From assembly GCA_027605045.1 (NCBI GenBank), contig JAQFWX010000096.1, positions 62,001 through 126,000 of the forward strand: a stretch of DNA of 64,000 nt. The letters are read 5' to 3'. The notes under the pieces are model-generated. The model saw only the letters and a list, made by a program, of their open reading frames with translations. It searched no databases and was not told where the DNA came from. A program made the translations under genes and the position numbers. Below, in pieces: positions 10,302-22,859 of this stretch; the first letter of the stretch is position 1, and every line of letters starts with the position of its first letter. Origin of the DNA: Phallus indusiatus. Its lineage: Eukaryota > Basidiomycota > Agaricomycetes > Phallales > Phallaceae.

Positions 10302-13300
10302 ATGGCCCATCCATATTATCATGGTTTCACTCAATCTACCCAACGAGGAACCTTATACCCCGGTCAAACAATCTTGGTTAATCGACATAACGTACAAGTT
10401 GAACGGTATTTAAGTCAAGGTTTGGTTTATTTCCACACCGAAAGGTAACATAAAGTATATGATATATTCAAAGGTGGTTTCGCGCATGTTTATGTTGTTC
10501 GTTCGGCTGTGCCGATCAACAATAACACTCAGCATGTTCTGAAACGAATAGCAGTTGCTGATCCAAACATGTTAAAGGAGGTACAAAAGGAAGTGGAAGT
10601 GATGGTCAGTCTCTCCCCATCTCCGGAAGCTCTTATTGCTAATGCAGTATTATTTAGCGTAAATTGCGCGGGCATCCCAATATCGTGGACTTCATTGATG
10701 CTTCATGGCATGCTTTGCCTAACGGGGGCTATGAGGTATTTATTCTGATGGAGTTTTGTGCAGGTATGTACTTGCCCCGATCCGACGAATATTTGCCTAT
10801 TTCCTCTTCTCACCAGGTGGTGGACTGATTGATATGATGAATCGCCGTCTCCGAGAACGCCTTACGGAAGCGGAAATATTTCAAATATTCGTCGACGTAT
10901 GTGAGGCAGTGGCTGTTATGCATAGTCAAAACCCTCCAATACTGCATCGAGATTTGAAGATAGAAAACATCCTTCAAGCTAGTGCAACTCTGTATAAATT
11001 ATGCGACTTCGGTTCTGCTGCTCCTGTTTCTCCCCGGCATCCATCCTCTATACAAGAATTGCGAGAGTTAGAAGCCGATTTAGGGCGTCACACAACGTTG
11101 CAGTACAGAGCTCCCGAGATGGTTGACGTATATCAGCGACGGCACATTGACCAGAAATCCGGTTAGTTCTTTTCGTTAGCTGGTGTCTATCATTCACGCG
11201 TATTGCACAGATATTTGGGCGCTGGGTGTTTTATTGTACAAACTATGTTATTATACCACACCCTTCGAAGAACATGGACCTTTGGCCATTCTTAATGTCC
11301 AATATCGTATACCACCTTACCCTGTATATTCCCGCGAGATGAACGCGTTAATAGGTATGGAACTACAAGTTCTGTCATAAAAGTATGTATTGAATTGAAC
11401 AACGTGAACAGCGTCGATGCTTCAGGAACTTGGAACGCAACGACCTACAGTATTTGAACTTTTGAACACAGTTCATCAATTACGCGGTACTAAGTCCAGG
11501 TTTAATTACGCGGCAGCTTCACAAAAACCCATGTCCTTAAGCTTGCATCCATCCTCGTCTTCGAGAGATGAATTTCGGGATCTCATTACTTCCCGCTCCC
11601 CTCCAAAGCCTGTGACCAACGCCATCCCAATGATTCCTGAGAATATTGTGCCCATGCGACGAGGACGTCCAGTGTCGGCTGTTCTGAGCACAAACACCGT
11701 TCTTTCAAAGGAACCAGACGCAATCCCAAAGGAGTCCAAGAATCCTTGGCTAACAGCTAAACCGACAACCACTCAAGATAAGTTTGATGACGCCTGGCTT
11801 TTACCCGGCCAAAAAAAGTCACAAGAGCCCACCGGAACTGGTTTTAATGACTCCTTCTCGGCGAGCATAGTAGAGAAAAAGGTGGAACCAAGACCTAACC
11901 CGTCCCCACAACCTGTTTCGCGAGGAATAACACCAATAGCTAATATCAAGTCCTCACGAGATGCCTTTGACGGCTTAGCTGGTATCCCTCAAGCTCAAGC
12001 GCTGCCTACACTGGGAGAAGCGGCTCAAGGTTTCAAATCAGGACTGAAAGTGCCAAGTAAACCCCCTCCACTTAGAGGAGTAATTTCTCGTTCTCCCCAC
12101 CCTCAGCCTACTCAACCAGCTCAAAGTCCTATCTCTCCCCGAATGTCTGCTTCACGGACTGGCTTAGCTGCTTATCGATCTTCTTCAATCTCTGTAGAAC
12201 AAAGATACCCATCCCTAGAAGATCTAGATCGTAGCTGGAATCCATCTAACCCAGTTTCTCGTCCTTCTGTAGTCGCACCTGTCACACGACCCGAGCTACC
12301 TGGGAAAACTACCTCAATTTCAAACCCCAATATCTCAACTACATCCAAATTTGGTGACTTTGACAGTGATAATTCCACATTGGCGAAAGATCTTATACGT
12401 GATAAAGCCCCCTCGCTTCCGGCTGCTATACAATCGTCTTCTTTCCAAACCAATTCTACCGCTATATCCAGTCTGCATTCCCCTAGCGTTTCTCCGGCTA
12501 AGAAAGACATACCTATTGGTAGCTCACCTGCCAAATACAGACCCTCAAGGCCTGCGTTGGCTCGTAAGCGACTTAGCATTCAACCTACTACTGAAGACTT
12601 ACCTGCGTCAATTCCACCCGCACCAAGAGATTGGCTTACTGGTGAAGACTCTAGTCCCCTCAATAACACGACTATGTTACCCAAGGAGAGTACACCGACG
12701 CTGACGACTTCCTTCAAACCTCTTCCTTCATCCAATATCCCTGCTCAGAAATTGGATGACGAATCTCTAATTAAACCTCTCTCGTCTCCAACCAAACTAA
12801 GTCTACCTTTACCCAGCCGGTCTACAAGGACATCGCCTAGCAATGATTACAGTATTTCGCGTTCTCCTGAGCCCGAACCAGCAGATGATAGCTCATCAGA
12901 TGAAGCGGAAGGACCAGAAGAAATTGCATCGACACCCCTGGGAAGAACGTTCAAAAGACCCGAACGTCGTCAAAGTTCAGTTCACGATTTAGTTGATCTC
13001 TATGGTGGAGGGTCTCGTTTCCAACCTTCGAAAATTCCTTCCCCTTCGAAGCCAAATCGGCGCACGTCTGGCACACTGATCGATGTATCCGTTTCTGGAT
13101 CGTCAGACTTTCTGTCACCCTCTTCCATTGTCCCCAAATCCCAAGCTGAACTTGTCAACCGTCATTTCCGCTCTCGCTCCAATTCTCCCGCTGAGACTAA
13201 ACCTTTGCCTTCAAACGAACCACGTAAACTCTCCCCAAGGTTGTCTCCGATAACTCCAGCCTCTGACGAATGGAGAAGTAAGCGGCCGCAATCCATGCTC

Positions 13301-13960
13301 TTGGTCAATAATAAACCAAAGCCGGAATCTCCTGCGCTCCTGCAACTTCCAGCCGAAGAACCACACCCCAAACGGAACGGACGTCGAAGCTCTATCTCGG
13401 ACATGGTCAGCCTCTACGAAAATTTAGGTGTTAATTCAAACCAAAAGATACCCCCGCCTGTTGCTCAGAAGCCCCCCGCTTTGAAGAGCAAGGCATCTCC
13501 TACCCAATTCCGATATCCCGCCATTTCACCAACTGGTACCTCTTTCCCCTCAAGATTGACTGACCCACTTCCGCCACCTAAGCCTTTACCCCGCCGTTCT
13601 TCCACCTATGATTATGTTACTGAGGATAGACTGAACATTCAAAAGGAGCCACCGGTTTTTATGCAGTACGCAAACGGACGTCCCTCCGCATCTCCTGTAT
13701 CTTCCGTGTCTCCGGTTCTTGAAGCCTCGAATAGTCTACCCCCGTCCGAAGAGCCTCCTAGCTCTCTATTGAAACGTAGTCCCATATCTTTAGAGACAAG
13801 TCTAGAGCCCAATATTGGAATATCGTCTCCCTCCCCAGAAAGACCGTACCAAGGAGTGAGCCAGCTCATTTCACAATGGCAGCGCAAATCGGAAGAAGCG
13901 GAGGAAACACGTCGTAATGTTATTCGGGGTCGTGGCCGTCCTTTTAGAGGCAGGATATAG
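10302..13960 (+). CDS. Ark/Prk (NAK) family serine/threonine protein kinase
   Basis: Six exons (10302-10419, 10474-10604, 10658-10763, 10817-11161, 11211-11354, 11412-13960) join in phase to about 1130 residues. Kinase domain, residues about 35-310: glycine loop [12 protein letters not shown], catalytic HRDLKIEN, metal-binding CDFGSAA, activation segment ending TLQYRAPEM, then [12 protein letters not shown]. The GGF-type loop and the DFGSA sequence are typical of the Ark1/Prk1/AAK1/GAK group, which phosphorylate endocytic adaptors and control actin patches. The remaining 800 residues are Ser/Pro-rich and look disordered, with repeated basic RRSS-type sites and many Pro-rich SH3-ligand-like stretches ([19 protein letters not shown]). 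It ends with an [10 protein letters not shown] motif. This layout matches fungal Ark/Prk kinases. Confidence 0.9.
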
Positions 13961-14117
13961 CGCAGCCACAGATTGAATGTATTTATAAATTATATTTAGT
14001 CAAATTCCTTTTAATTGCATGTATTTGTTTATTGCAGTGGATATATGAAAATATATTACATTAAGAAAAGTGCTTGTGAAAGAGAGAGGTAAAGGGAAAG
14101 TGCGTATATGATACAGA

Positions 14118-15387
14118 TTATTTCAAAGGGCTGAAAGATAAGGGTGATAAAATAGATGCATCCATGGTTGTCGCTAATTGAGAAGTCTAAAAAAAGCAAT
14201 CCATCAGGTTATAAACATGGCGTATAATAAACAATATACCTTGGAGACTGTCTCGCTCCAGCCCTTCCGCTGCCATGCCATTTCTCGTACATCCTTTCTC
14301 GTCTTCATATCACTATAAGAAGGTTATCTGTCACATACATCCTCATTCGATGAAAGAAAACTAACGGGTATTGCCATAAATGATGAACTTGATGGAGCCG
14401 TCCGACCTGAGAAAACCATGCCCCTGCCGGTGCCATTAATTCCCTTCGCGCCTCAATGCCTTGTCTCCTATAGCCGACGTGAGTCCAGTTTAGAAACTCA
14501 AGTAAATAGCTGGAAAAAATAAATACCAAGCTGCTTCCCACTCCAGTAATTTACCGGGAATTAGCTGGTAGGTCCGAAGTTCAAAAATACCACCTTTACT
14601 ACGCGGCGGAGAAGAAGGAAAGAACGCGAATTCTTGGTTGAGCTGTGAAGTCCTACGCGTTACAAAAGGGAGAATAGCCTTATAATCAGCTTCATGCTGT
14701 TTAGATTGTGTTGCTGTGAGCCTCGTAATCAAGGGTCGAGGGCTCGAGCTAAAACCTACTTCAGAACCTTTGACAAGACTTAAAGCTGTATCGTAACCGT
14801 CATAATTTTCATACTCCAAAATGTGCACTGAAGAATGTTACAGGTCAGAATTTCATTCCTGATTCGAATTTTTAGATGAACCAACGTACAGAACGTGTCT
14901 TGTTGACCGACAAGAGTCTCCCAACTACCGGTTAGCTTGACCTTCAGTTCAGAATTGGCAATCAGGCCAGTGTAGTACTTTTCTCTGCATTGCATCATTG
15001 CATCAGAAACAGGGTTGTTTATCGAGGTGTCACGCACGCTGCCTCCTTATACGACTCAACAGCGTCTGGCCGAACTTGATGCACTATGCCAAAAGTATCA
15101 ACGCCAATTCCACAGACGAGATATAAAAATAAATTGAATTCACTTTCAAAAGCATGGACGTATTTGCCACGAGCTACTCTACGTGAGTGCTGAAGGGTTT
15201 CGACTTCACCAGCCTTCTTGGCTTCTGGAGAGCCATGGAGTATAGCCTGTTTGGAAAAGATCGTTGAGTATGAAAAGGGCTGCGCTTTCACACCAAAGGA
15301 TACCTTTACCGATATGCATCTTCGTTGAGATAAATTTGAGAAAACGAGTTTCGTGTAGGCTTTGTGAGTGGTGGCTCTTGGTAACAT
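14118..15387 (-). CDS. NIPSNAP-family mitochondrial protein
   Basis: Eight exons join in phase to 288 residues: 15310-15387, 15144-15246, 15038-15083, 14890-14984, 14527-14827, 14366-14467, 14240-14312 and 14118-14186. The N terminus (MLPRATTHKAYTKLVFSNLS) is basic and Ser/Thr-rich with no acid, a likely mitochondrial presequence. The ferredoxin-like repeats follow: HSRRVARGKYVHAFE, RPDAVESYKEAAEKYYTGL, LTGSWETLVGQQDTF, then the signature GGIFELRTYQLIPGKLLEWE and VGRLHQVHHLWQYPD. Family knowledge: NIPSNAP proteins are mitochondrial, and in animals act as mitophagy signals; the fungal role is not settled. The last exon is only 69 nt. Confidence 0.88.
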
Positions 15388-15634
15388 TAGCTGTTGTACG
15401 TAGTAGTAAAGAAAGGCCACGGTTCGGAAGGGAATAGTGCCGCCGTCGTCACATGAGTTACCATGATCCAATGATATCAAAGAAATCACAATAACTCGAA
15501 TTGATACTAAATAAGTAATTAATCAAATACTATCATAATCGTCTTGGAATCTATGCAATCTCTACACAATACAAATATACATACAATTATATATTAGAGA
15601 CTATATTTTTCTCAAACAACCACGAGTCGGGCTG

Positions 15635-16767
15635 CTAGTTTATTGAATCCGCTAAACAAAACTCCCATGTTCTGTCCTCTGCTCCACCTCCAGATCCCCG
15701 ATATATACCCTCCACCCAACCTTTTGTCATACGATGCGAATATCCTTTCCATATTTCAGGAATAAACTTGAAAGAACGAAGTTGGACATATTTAGGTTGT
15801 GGTGTATCCTGTTTTGAGCCGACAGGAGTTGTCGGTTTTTTTGCTAAAGACGGCACGTCCCTATTTCGAATTTGAGATATGAGAGCTAGAACAATATAGC
15901 CAAATTGGAAAGATAACTTACCAGAGTGTATATGGCGGAGCGTTTTTCAGGGTAATAAGAACGGATCCTCGTTCTTGCATTTGGGATGATCGACCAGTTA
16001 GATCTTCATCTTCAGACTCACTTTCGTTGTCGTTGTCTGCTGTGTCTGTCCCACTTTTGCGCTTCGAATTGCGGCGGTGGCGGGTTTGAACAGAAGGAAT
16101 AACACCATCTTCCAAAAGATCTGCCGCACATCTCAAAAAATCCAGAATGAGTGTCTGATTTGAGAGAATATTGCGATCCTGATCAGCAATCTGTTTCCCT
16201 AAAATTTCAACGCACACCACGTTAATAATATGACACCAAGAGAAAAAAAAGAAAATAATACACTCAACCAGCATGAGGAAAATTCCAAACAATTTTTCTC
16301 CACTTCCGACCTTTAAACCCTTTCTTCACGCTCAAATTACTCGCAGCATCAACTCCAAAACACACACGAACACCTCTATTCCTCAAATCGGTCACTATAT
16401 CTCGAGCATCGGGATACTTTTCGTAACAGACGTCTTCGGAATCATATGCGGTCGCGGTAACATTGGCAGGTGGTAAATGTTGAAGTTCCGGGTGATCTGA
16501 AATGAACAAGGACCTTGTAAACGAGAAATTGCCTTCTCCGATGAGAAGAATGGTATCTGTTGATGTGAAAGGTATTATAGCAGGGGTTGTTGGACTGCCA
16601 GTGGCAGCGTGGCGACTCGTTCCAGTTCCAGCCTTGCTTTTTTGAAGCGATTTTTTTATTTTATCAGTTTTAGCCGCCTCCTTGGTCTTTTGCAGTTGAT
16701 TTCTATGCTGCTTCTCCTGAAATTTTGAAAGGGCATTTTTGAGATTCGATTTCTTCGTTTTGCCCAT
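15635..16767 (-). CDS. BMT5: Bmt5-type 25S rRNA (uridine-N3) methyltransferase
   Basis: Three exons (16269-16767, 15922-16198, 15635-15860) join in phase to 333 residues. The lysine-rich N terminus (MGKTKKSNLKNALSKF and on) suits a nucleolar protein. ILLIGEGNFSFTRSL is the SAM-binding motif I of the DUF2431 (Bmt5-like) Rossmann domain; ATAYDSEDVCYEKYPDA and WNFPHAG follow. A disordered acidic/basic insert (RHRRNSKRKSGTD, then an ESESEDED run) precedes the last strands (GSVLITLKNAPPYTLWDV). In yeast Bmt5 makes m3U2634 of 25S rRNA. A further in-frame ATG lies 42 nt upstream; the chosen start begins at the basic segment. The gene is head to tail with the NIPSNAP gene upstream on the same strand. 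Confidence 0.85.
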
Positions 16768-17522
16768 AATGCGGTAGCGGTTCAAGAAACGAAGCTCAGA
16801 TGATGTCATGGTCGATCACAATTATGATAAATTTGTCTCTTTTTTCAAAGAATCCTTTGAACAGATGTAGATATAGTACACGGATAAAACGGATGCTATT
16901 GGAACACGAGAGTAATGACTAAGACTGAGAGCAAGTAATACTGGAAACATAAGTAAAAAAAAAACGACCAAAGGAAAGGAAAGGAAAAAACAAGGAAACG
17001 ATAAGATAAAATCGTCCATTGTGCGAAAGGAGAGCTATAAAAAGCAAAAAAAAAAAAAACACGAAGACGGGTAATGAATGAAAAAGAAATGATCTGGATA
17101 TGAGAGATATATATCGAAAGCAAAAAAAAGGGAAAGGAGGGGGCGAAAAGACGCGGGTGTTGGGTGTTTTAGCAACAGTTGAATCGAATTCTACCGGAAA
17201 ACGGAGCGAACTGTATAAGCACAACTTGTGTGCAGACAATTACGACTGAAGGAGAGAGATGATGACTCTGGAAGTTAATGACGGGTATCGAAGACAGTAC
17301 GACGGAACCCTTTTCTCTAAGAAATAAGTAACTTCCAAAAGTCGTATCGGCCGAAGAAATGGGAAGTGAGAAAAAACGAAAGGAACCTAAAACCCAAGAA
17401 GTCCAACGAAAAAAAGAACGAAAGCGAAAAAGAAAGGAAAGGAGGAAGGAAGGAAGGAAGGGTAGAGGGTAGGGGAAAGAAAACGAATGAGTGGATGCGG
17501 GGGGTTGGTGGACGTTATGACT
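16768..17522. other. Intergenic spacer with purine-rich low complexity
   Basis: About 750 bases upstream of the BMT5-like gene and downstream of the long low-complexity gene. It is rich in A runs and in GGAAGGAAGG-type repeats (about 17435-17470). No coding region is supported. Confidence 0.4.
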
Positions 17523-20500
17523 TCATGACTCGAGTCTAACCGCGCTAGTTCGATGCTCCGGCATAGAAGTAGTAACAGCAGGTTCACCTTCATCGTCATT
17601 ACCATCATCATTCGACCGATTGACACGTTCATCCATGTTAACATCATCATCAACATTATCGTCGCGTTCACGTTCCCGTTCGCCGCTTTTAAGACTTTTC
17701 GAAACGCTGATCGTCGAATCATGCCCATTCGTACGCGACCCGTTTCGAGAACGCGAACGCGCTGGTGGTGGCGATCCCTTCTCAGCAGTAAAACGCGTCA
17801 GATTTGTATCGTCTTTATCTTCATTATCCCGTAAGGGTACACCAAGATAACGAGTATCCCGACGATCTTCGCGCAGTAACGGTGCCGAAGCAGGTGCGCG
17901 AGGGATAGTAACAGCAGCAGCAGAATTACCACCACCAACAGACGAAGAAGGCGTCAAAACAAGCGGAGGTGGGGGGGACGTTCGTATAGAAACAACGGGT
18001 AGAGGCACACTCGTCGTCGAACTTGATTCTTGGTCTTCATCGTGTCGTTCATTCCGTCTCCGTTTTTTATTATTACTATTCGCGTCCACCCCAGTCGATC
18101 CAGTACCCCAGCCACTTTTCCGCGCCTCATACACCATCTCTTCCAACTCTCCAACACGCCTTTTAAGTCCCTCAGTCTCATTCTTAACAGGCCCCAATCT
18201 CCGCTCAATTAGATCTTCCAATTGCGAGACTGTTAACGTAATCGTAGCCGATGACGAAGAAGAATTGACCGAATCCGTTGTTGAAGAACTTGGACCACCA
18301 ATGATAGTCGCCCGTCCATTTGCATTTGTAGTAGCAGTAAGAGCAGCAGCTTTCTCCAAATGCTCAATCAACGTATTGCTTTTCACAAGTTGCTCATGTA
18401 ACCACGACTTGAGCAACTTTGAATCCGCAAGCGAATCGTAGAAATCAGAAAAGAGTGTAAGGAAAGACGATTTGGGATCTCCCGATGCCGAGGCCGATGA
18501 TGATGATGCCGCTGTAGCAGCATTGAGAATAGCTGCCGCTCCGGATGAATTAGATGAGGAAGTTGAGGCTATTGCTGCCGGTGCATTAGCACCCTGCTTT
18601 GCAGTATGCAAAGCCGACGAAACAGTCGCATCATTTCCATTCGCAGCAGATGAGGAAGAAAAGGACATGCTCAATCCAGCTGTATGCGGAACCTGCAAAA
18701 ACTTTGACGAGACAGAACGTCCATGCTGAAACCGAACACCCGGACCCGCACTCGCAGGAGGCTGAGGGTGAGTCTGAGAAGATTGGGCCTGTTGTTGCTG
18801 TTGTTGCCCTCCTCCAAACGACGAGAACAGCGGAGTTCGCGGGACGTTAATACTCCCCAACACCATTCCGCTTCTCATACCTCCATTCTTCGCAATCGGA
18901 ACATCCGCACCTCTATCGCGTTCCGACCGATCTCGTTCGAGAAGTATACGTTCTCTATCTTTCTCGAGCCGTTCACGGTCTAAAACAAATCTACTGGCGT
19001 TGTTGGTACCGGTGCTACCAATAGACATAGTTGAACGTTCTGTAGATTCTTTATCGAATCGTCCGAGGAGACCTGCTGAATGCGGTGGAGGTAGTCGAGA
19101 ATACGACGAATGCGACAGATGGTGAGTATTGTCAGAAGAAGAAGAAATATTCATATTACTTTTTCTTCCATTTGGCGTAATAGGAATAGGAGGAAGTTCC
19201 GGGATGCGCATCGGAGTCGGAGGCGGATGCAGAGATGAAGTAGCAGCAGCAGAAGCATTAGCAGATGCAGCAGGGGTTGTACCAGCAGCAGCAGAAGCCA
19301 TCAAAGAGGAAGAAGATGCGGAAGAAGATGAAGAAGCACCACCACCACCACCTCCCGTCGAAGTATACTCGACATTATTATTATTACAATTCGAAGAGGA
19401 AGCATGGGCTGCGTGTAAACGCACACTCGAAACACCAATACTCCGTATGGTAACACCTCCACTACCAGTACCACCGCCACCACCACCACCAGAAAAGGAA
19501 CTACTATTGGCGTTCATATTATCCCTGTGACTGCGACTATGATGACTGGTACCAGCGCCGTGGAAAAATCCGCCATTAACAGGGGCGGAATGAATAACTG
19601 GTTCAAGTCTCCTCGTACGAGGATGAGGGGCAATAGTAAGCTGGCGGGGTGGACCGCGTGGATGGTGTTGAAGTGAAGAAGAGGAAGACAAGGGCGTTGT
19701 TGTACTTGGGAGGATAATGTTATTGGCAATATTACTGTTGCTGTTACTGTTGCTGTTGTTGCTGTTGTTGCCGTTGTTGTTATTGTTGTTATGATGATGG
19801 TTTGTATTCGAGCCGAATGGGTTCGCAGCTGGTGCCGAGATTAAGCTCGGGCCCGAAGCGCTTCCGGGGGCAGATCCAGGACCGGATCCAGATCCAGCAG
19901 TAACCATCGTAGGTGTAGCGCTTCGGGATCCTGGTTGTCATGTCGATGCAATATTAAATAAATTAGCATGTGGGAAAGAAAAAGGGGGAAAAGGGAATAG
20001 AGACGGAATGATGAGGGGAAGGATGATAAAGTGCAAAGCGAAATAAAATAGGAATAGAAAAGCGGAAGGGTGGGGTGGGGAAGGGAATGATAATATATTA
20101 TATAGTTTTTCCAAAAATAGATTATGGTTGACTATATTTGACATAGACATGTGCGAATTGGTGTGGGATGGGTGAGAATTTAATATATGTATATTTGAAA
20201 AAAAGAAAAGAAAAAAAAAGTTTTGGGGAGAAGAAAACTTAAAGAAGAACTCACCGGTATTGATTGGCCTTGGAACTGGAACTGAGATATCACCTTGGAA
20301 TTGGGCACTAAGCTTCTTCTTCCTGTTTGTGGAAAAAGAATCGGATGGGGCGGGAAGAGCCATGGAGAAGTGAGATGAAAGGAGTGATGACTGATACGGC
20401 TGCTGGGCAGGCGGACGGAGATGAGATTGGGAAGGAGATTTAGATATAGAAGGAGGCTGCAAGTGGGCTGAATTGGGTGAGCGAGAAGTATTATGAGATG

Positions 20501-21450
20501 AGGCGTGAGGGTGGATAACGTTGGCTGCTGACTGATGAGGTGAAAGAGAATTGGGTCTGCTGCCTATGGCGGACGGTCTCTTCATAGGAGGACTAGTGCG
20601 TGTGTTTGAAGAGGAAGATGAAGCGGAAGAAGGATTGGACTGGGCTTGGACACGTTGGGCATGAGAATATGAATCACCGTAAGAAGACGAGTGTTCTGCC
20701 TCTCGTTCATTTGGAGGTGAAGGAGGAAGGTCGTGATTATTTTTGCGACGTTTATGTGATGGATTAGGTGAGTGATGCGGGTAAGAGTAGGTTGATTGTT
20801 GGTGGTATCGAGAATGATGAGATGGATGTTGCTGTTGATCGGGTGAAGGAGAGAGAGACGGCTCTCTTTTTACCTGGGAGCTATTTTGAAAAGGAGGCAC
20901 GTGTCTCGATGATCAGAGGAAAGTAGACAGAATGGGATAGACAAACGTACGGTGATCGACGTTCGCCTTCTTTGGTGTTTCTGTCATCCCTTGTGTGATC
21001 CTGTCGGCGTTCAGGATCCCGGTCATCCTCGCGACGGATATCATCAAGGGAACGTTTCTTTGAGTTTGAAGGACGGGTATCTTGATGACTATAAATTGGA
21101 GGTAAAACAGCATCCTGACGACGAGAACGATGGTCTGTATTGTGTGAATGGGAGTGGTCCTGCTCCCTGCCGGATCTGTCCCTGAGAGAGTCTCTATCTC
21201 TATTATCTCTATCTCTTTCCCTATCTCGCTCTCTTTCCCTGTCCCTGTCTTGATCTCGACGTTCAGCAGCGTAATCCATATCCGACTGAAATGAATGGGT
21301 ATTTGCTGTTATTTCTGGCGGGGAGCGTGCATGTGTGCTGGCTGCAAGATCGCTAAACGTCTGGGCAAAAGAGGGAAGAACGGGGCCTGCAGCAGCGGAT
21401 GAATTTGCAGATGCAGAAGGAGTCATCCTCGTTGCTGTTGAGAGCGACAT
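17523..21450 (-). CDS. Large low-complexity protein with short coiled coil, function unknown
   Basis: Three exons (20951-21450, 20255-20880, 17523-19930) join in phase to about 1177 residues. I do not recognise a family. The N terminus is MSLSTATRMTPSASANSSAA, followed by a run of alternating Arg-Asp/Arg-Glu dipeptides and a Ser/Pro/His/Gln-rich region. Exon 3 has long homopolymers: Asn/His, Ser, Gly and Gln tracts. Near residues 835-985 sits the only structured part: FLTLFSDFYDSLADSKLLKS, LIEHLEKAAAL, LTVSQLEDLIERRLGPVKNE and LKRRVGELEEMVYE, predicted helical and coiled coil. After it comes a basic KKRRRNER motif, a plausible nuclear signal, and an acidic tail. A regulatory or chromatin-related role is a guess. 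The second intron is unusually long (324 nt). Confidence 0.7.
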
Positions 21451-21721
21451 TGTTGAGGAGAAGAGGGAGAAGAAGGGGGAAGGAGGGAAGGGACGAGATG
21501 AAGGGGAGCCTGGATGCGATGGTGTGTGAGAGAAGCAGATGATCAAGTGCGCGTGGGAAAACACAGACGCCTAATGTGTAGGCACGTCTCAGTTGGTTGA
21601 TGAGTCCACTAATAAACTGATTAGTCCAGTCTTTTTGCCTGTCTTTTGCCAACTCCGCATGAAGGCGGAAGATCAAGTCTTTTTGATAAAAATTGTTGAT
21701 TTTTATACAAGATTATATTAT

Positions 21722-22581
21722 TTACTGCCATTCAGCCGACAGTTCCAACATTCTGTTCCATCTGCCACTGCCCCACGTCTTTATCTCGCCCCACACCTCT
21801 GGACAGATCTTGGAAATGAGCAAAAAATAACCCATCACTGCGAAATCGACTCGGGACACGATGTCGCCTAACAGCCACGGCTTGTCGTTGGGATCAGCCG
21901 CGTTGAATGGCTTACCACTTCCCCGCTCAAAGATCTGTTCTAGCACCACGAATGACTCTTTCAGCTCTTCAAGCTTCGCCTCGGCTTCATCTCCTTTGTA
22001 TCCAATTTCCTCAAATGGCTTCTGGAACCATCTGGATCTCGACTCCTTGAAATACACCACATCTTCCTCTTTTATAACTTTCACGACATTCGGGACCAAA
22101 AACCCGAGAATGCTGCGAAATTTGCAGTTCGGATCCTGAACTTTTAGAAAGTCGTCCGCCTCAGCAAAGACTGCCTGCTTCTTTTCCCAGTCCGCATCAG
22201 AACAATTAGACGGACGTACTGCGTACAAAGGAGGGTCAGGGTAGGTCTCGTCTAAATATTTTTCGATTTTAGACGAGTCCACGATCTGTGTGTGGGGCGC
22301 CGTCGACGTGTCAATTAGTGCAGGCACCGAATAATACGACTTTTCGAGCGGATGTTCGCTTGGTAGAAGGCCCAGCTTCTCGTAAGTGGGCCTGATATTG
22401 ACAAACGTCAACAACTCGGTCTTGAAGTTTAATCTCTTGTAGTTCAATTCCAGTCTGCAATAACAAGGTGTTAGCTTGCGCAATCAAACGTTGGAAAATT
22501 CTACCTAGTCTTCCACACGAATGGAGACAAAGTACCTTGCAGGGTGTCGAGGTCATAAAGAATAAGAGTAGGCTCGCTCAT
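21722..22581 (-). CDS. Glutathione S-transferase, fungal GSTFuA-like, array copy 1
   Basis: Two exons (22505-22581, 21722-22454) give 269 residues. The N-terminal thioredoxin-like domain starts MSEPTLILYDLDTLQGTLSP, followed by FVWKTRLELNYK, where the catalytic Ser/Cys of this class is expected. SVPALIDTS holds the cis-proline that binds glutathione, and SSKIEKYLDETYP ends the domain. The C-terminal helical domain contains KPWLLGDIVSRVDFAVMG, the GST N-capping-box region with its buried Asp, and ends RMLELSAEWQ. Family knowledge: fungal GSTFuA enzymes bind or conjugate hydrophobic and lignin- or wood-extractive-derived molecules. The gene is the most diverged of the three array copies (for example ERGSGKPF where copies 2 and 3 have ERARGKPF). 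Confidence 0.88.
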
Positions 22582-22630
22582 TGCTGAATTGCTTTAGAGA
22601 GATACTATTTCCCTCGACTTGGATCGTGGT

Positions 22631-22640
22631 ACTTATATGC
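22631..22640 (-). promoter_or_regulatory. TATA box of GST copy 1
   Basis: Minus-strand GCATATAAGT lies 50-59 nt before the start codon. The two sister genes carry a TATA-like box at the same distance. Confidence 0.5.
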
Positions 22641-22779
22641 CGCAGAACATAGGCTACCGATTTACGACCGGATTTTTCTCAATGTTCGACTATCTTTGCT
22701 ATGACACATATCACAATGGAAACTCAGTCGATGACCAATGCAGAAGAAGTAGTATGTATATCCATTACTAAAGGATACT

Positions 22780-22820
22780 GATTTGTGCGAGTCACTACTA
22801 CTAGGTGACTCGCACAAATC
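22780..22820. repeat. Perfect 16-bp inverted repeat with 9-nt loop
   Basis: GATTTGTGCGAGTCAC at 22780-22795 is repeated in inverse orientation at 22805-22820. The equivalent place in the next unit (near 24405-24425) has only a single related arm, so the hairpin is specific to this unit. Confidence 0.85.
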
Positions 22821-22859
22821 ACCCCCAAGGCTATGTATAAAGATCCGAATCTGAAATTC

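Noticed and set aside
18472..19530. Several plus-strand frames with acidic or Ala-rich translations
   Set aside because: Antisense shadows of the repeat tracts in the minus-strand low-complexity gene.
21180..21250. CTCTATCTCTATCTC-type repeat as a regulatory tract
   Set aside because: It is the coding strand complement of an Arg-Asp/Arg-Glu dipeptide run in the minus-strand gene.
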